In this document: positions 61,001-64,000 of the stretch, in pieces
How the letters are laid out: each line of letters begins with the position of its first letter
Position numbering within the stretch: the first letter of the stretch is position 1
NCBI RefSeq assembly: GCF_000004075.3
Contig: NC_026658.2
Span: forward strand, 14,310,075 to 14,374,074
From: Cucumis sativus
Lineage: Eukaryota > Streptophyta > Magnoliopsida > Cucurbitales > Cucurbitaceae
Direction: 5' to 3'
DNA length: 64,000 nt
The notes under the pieces: generated by a model
Database searches by the model: none
Told to the model about the DNA's origin: nothing
The model's input: the letters and a program-made list of their open reading frames with translations, nothing else
Program-made: the position numbers and the translations under genes

Positions 61001-62868
61001 CACCAAACACCCCCCTAGAGGTTCTTATTCAGTGGAGGGTCAAGATATCAAGAAAACAACTTGGAAGCCAAAAATTGTTATTCAGTTTCCAACTTTTACC
61101 CACACAATTTCCATCCTTGAATCCAATTAGTCGTTTGATCTTCTCTGTATGTTTGTTAATTAGTCATGTATTTAATAACCATGTCAGGGATGAGGGAGAG
61201 GAGAGTTCTTTCCTGGATTATTTTGAGCATACAAGGGAGTGTTTTCAGATCTCTCAAATGTCTGAATTCTATTGTTGTGTTATTTTCAGACTATCGGCAA
61301 AAGTTCTCTTGTGATTGTGCTAACTCATGGCTCACCCCATAAATATTGTAGAGAGCAACAAACCTTTTAATATATCATGTTGTTCGATTAAATATATTGT
61401 GCAGATTTGCAAAATTCTCAATGGTGTTTCCATTGAGCAGATTCACCCATACTTCTTCTAATCTGTTTTCAAACAAATTTATTTATTCTTCCAATTTCCT
61501 GCTCGCAGAATAGATGCTAAAGCATGTAGTTTGAAAGAAACACTTGACGAAAATCATGAGGAGCTGCCACCTTCGAGAGAAGACCAAGATACAACATCTG
61601 ATGGTGAAACTAGAGCTTCTAAGGTGATTATGAATTTATTTCCATTTATTAAATGTGGTCATTTTTTTAGTTAACCATCTTTAGTTATTTACTTAAACTT
61701 TAATGTTTTAGCAAGTACTTGTTCATCTTTCTATTAATTGCTTTCCATTTTGAGTTTTAAGAAAGTATAAATTACATTATATTCATTGTGTAAATTACAG
61801 ATTCTACAAGAAATACTTTCACAAGTTCAATTATGCTCTAAATTGGAGGAGCTTCTACTAAAGAAGAAGCTTTTCAAGGATGGGGATTCTCCACAGCTTC
61901 ATGCTGAAAAGGTCCGTTCCTCTCCCTGGCTATAGACTTAACACAATGGATAAAGGAACTAACTAATCTGATGCTTTGTTTAGTCAACTGGAGTTAGATT
62001 GCACATAACAAACTTCCATGTATGTTAATCACATCTCCCATTTTCTATACTTTTATTTCTCAACTTCAATCTTAGAAACTCCACACACGGTGATATCAAC
62101 TTATATTTTTTAACTCTCATTTATACAATTTACTTATTAAACAAATTTCTTAATAGAGGTGTCGTGGATTTAGTCCTTAGGTGGTTATCTGACTGAGGTA
62201 CCTGATGAATAAAGTTGAAATATTTGTGGCCTGCTCAATAAGATTTACTTTACTCTCTTTTCAATCAAAATCTAGAGTCTTACACGGTTTTACATGTTCT
62301 GCAATTGTTTATTTGTTTCTTCCCAGGAGAAAATTGATGTTGGAGTTGTAAAGTAGGTTCGTTTTTTATTTTATTTTATTTTTTAAAAATAAGAACAAGA
62401 TTCTATAATGGTTATCAGGAGAAAATTGATGTTAAGATTGGAGAGAATCATAAAATCTATTCCTTTCACTGAAGATATATATGTATATATGTATATATAT
62501 ACACAAATGTTAATCTAAGTAGGAGAAGGTAAAAAGATAATAAACTACAATATGATAAATATATTTACAGTAGTGTTATGATACTAATATTAGCCCAAAA
62601 ATAGGACTAATGGAAGATTAGAAGTACACTCCGTCATACAAAAACTATATTTTTGGTCTTCATGTTCTTCAAGTTGGTAGTTGTTTTAAAAAGAAAGTTG
62701 GTAATGAAACAACTTCTAGTTCTTTTATTTATTGATGGATTGTTTGTTGACGCTTCTACTGCTAAGCAACCACAATCAGTTTATGTTGCAGGTTGAGAAA
62801 CTGAGAATTTTATCGGAATCTTTGGCCAATTCCACCTTAAAAGCTGAAAAGCGTATTGTAGATCACAG
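58006..62868 (+). CDS. Conserved plant coiled-coil protein, 3' end beyond window
   Basis: Nine exons found: 58006-58161, 58434-58652, 58790-58885, 59203-59255, 59438-59534, 59619-59692, 61509-61623, 61801-61911, 62792-62868. They encode 332 codons with consistent phases. The start MSWLRAAVIRAVEASAG is followed by TVVYHAGNAVVEGAKIIQDR, an amphipathic N-terminus, then FKQTVKRLEEISISSRG and RVQLLRRWLVALKEVDRF. Later exons are helical and charged (VKREELLQYVQDAIAGLK, KLEELLLKKKLF, KLRILSESLANSTLKAEKRI), typical of coiled coils. The last exon ends with a split codon at GATCACAG|GT, so more exons must follow past 64000. Intron 6 (59693-61508) is 1.8 kb and holds a MITE-like element. I believe this is a conserved plant family but cannot assign a function. 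Confidence 0.85.
60757..61020. mobile_element. MITE-like element in a long intron
   Basis: The left end CTCTAAGGGTTGTTTGG and the right end, read in reverse as CTCTAGGGGGGTGTTTGG, form inverted repeats around 264 bp of non-coding DNA. It lies in intron 6 of the coiled-coil gene and explains part of that intron's length. The superfamily (hAT-like by its look) is inference. Confidence 0.6.
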
Positions 62869-64000
62869 GTTTATCATATTACTAATCCATATTCATGGTT
62901 TGCATGTATTTCTCTATTGTTGATTTCACGTTTGTTGCTCTTTATGTACAATATGCCATTTTAAATTTGACACTCCCATTACTAGTGGAAGAATACAAAA
63001 GTTGAGGACAAGTGATCCTCTTTCAAAGTGAAGGAGTTAAAATATCACTCCCATTGGCTAAGATACAGATGACAGTAGTTACAATATCATTTACTACGAG
63101 AGCACCAAAGAGATGCCAGAGCTTTCACAATTTTCTCCAAAAACATCATTTTTTCTGTGAAATATTGAAAAATTCTAGTTTTTTCTAAGCAAAGTCTCTA
63201 ACTTAAACCTTTAATTACATTGATTGAAAGGATTTTTTCCTCTCTCAGGAGTGTCCATAAGGGACTTGATCTCTTCTTAGTCTTTGCATATTGTGGATTA
63301 GTAAGCAAAACATTAAGATATGTTCTGAATATTTGTACTATTAAATGCCATCACTTGCAGAGGAGGGCCAATAAAAGTATGCTCCATCCAATTGCACAAA
63401 ACATGGGGAAATCTAGAGAAGTTATAGGAAGTTGTCAAAAAATTGACAACTCAAGACTTCAAGCAAAATTACCCAAAAACATTCTAAACTTGGTTTACAA
63501 GAGGTAACATATTGTGGATGAATGCTACATGTTTGGGAATTTGGGCCAGGAGATTAATGATCGTTCATAGGGGAAAAAAAGCGGAGGAAATGAGGGAGCC
63601 CAAAATAGAACTTTACATTCTTTACTCTTGATGTTAATCCTTTCATCTCCCTGAACCCCAATTTTTTTTTAACAAGAAACAAAACTTTTCATCATTGATC
63701 ATAATCAAAAGAGACTGATGATCAAAAGATACAGACTCTCACATGTGTTTGATTATGTATAAATGTCTTCCTGTGGTTTGACATCTATGATGATCAACTG
63801 ATAGGCAGCTGACCATTATGGTTTTTAACGCAAAAAAACAAAGCACCAACATGAAAACAAAAGAATATTATCTGCCTCAAGTGAGTCAGTAATCTATAAC
63901 CTTTAACGTTTGTTGTAATAAAATATTAAGCTGTCACAAAGATCTCAATTGTCATTTCAACTTTTCAAGTAGTATTGATGATAAAAGGATTAGAGAATAG
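62869..64000. other. Probable intron of the coiled-coil gene to the window edge
   Basis: No exon that continues the coiled-coil frame convincingly is seen. A candidate acceptor at 63249 (TCTCTCAG) opens a frame to 63507, but its product lacks the charged helical character of the gene. Nothing else recognisable. Confidence 0.45.

Noticed and set aside
63220-63507. Possible tenth exon of the coiled-coil gene
   Set aside because: A candidate acceptor exists, but the encoded sequence is hydrophobic and Cys/Leu-rich, unlike the charged coiled coil expected, and no good donor follows.
1-64000. CRISPR arrays, prophage, operons or biosynthetic cluster
   Set aside because: All genes are intron-bearing or plant-type nuclear genes of unrelated function; no regularly spaced repeats or co-directional clusters were seen.

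Overview
This is a window of plant nuclear DNA. The genes have many short exons with GT-AG introns, the intergenic DNA is AT-rich, and the products are plant-specific: a clock pseudo-response regulator, a thylakoid TerC protein, a PLS-class PPR protein and a DIR17-like Tudor protein. Gene density, codon use and the short inverted-repeat elements (one with ends close to GGCCCCGTTT, others close to GGCATGTTTGGGAGTGATTTT) suggest a compact eudicot genome. My guess is a cucurbit such as Cucumis, but that is inference. I see no prokaryotic or organellar features, no CRISPR, no rRNA or intact tRNA genes, and no intact retroelement.

Layout, left to right. 109-3108 (+): 3' half of a PRR7/PRR37-type clock gene ending in a CCT domain. 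6400-10499 (-): 14-exon plastid TerC gene, rebuilt exon by exon to 362 aa. 12361-13971 (+): MOS11-like mRNA-export factor, 204 aa. 13972-19068: about 5 kb without a convincing gene. 19069-20102 (-): small coiled-coil protein. 23868-24386 (+): DIR17-like protein with a Tudor domain. 25185-26759 (+): intronless PPR protein of the E/E+ class. 28259-30688 (-): predicted mitochondrial RRM-like protein, 243 aa. 34092-34739 (-): secreted CAP/PR-1-like protein. 36806-39033 (+): type I membrane protein. 39385-39855 (-): acidic orphan protein. 41467-42705 (-): YkgJ-type cysteine-cluster protein. 45574-46890 (-): intronless GPR107/108 (GOST)-type seven-TM protein. 50506-55125 (+): PAH1-type phosphatidate phosphatase (plant lipin), 868 aa. 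58006-62868 (+, runs off the right edge): coiled-coil protein with a conserved N-terminal motif.

The genes look like ordinary unlinked housekeeping and regulatory genes, not a cluster with one function. The intergenic DNA holds short non-autonomous DNA elements (MITE-like), two tRNA-derived SINE heads, a dispersed repeat present twice, microsatellites and small tandem duplications. I found no convincing undescribed system. The best leads are gene-structure questions: an intron that splits the PRR7 CCT domain, an ambiguous last splice junction in the 19-20 kb coiled-coil gene, a possible 21-nt in-frame microexon at 62327, a uORF in the PAH1 leader, and a few orphan coding-like stretches.
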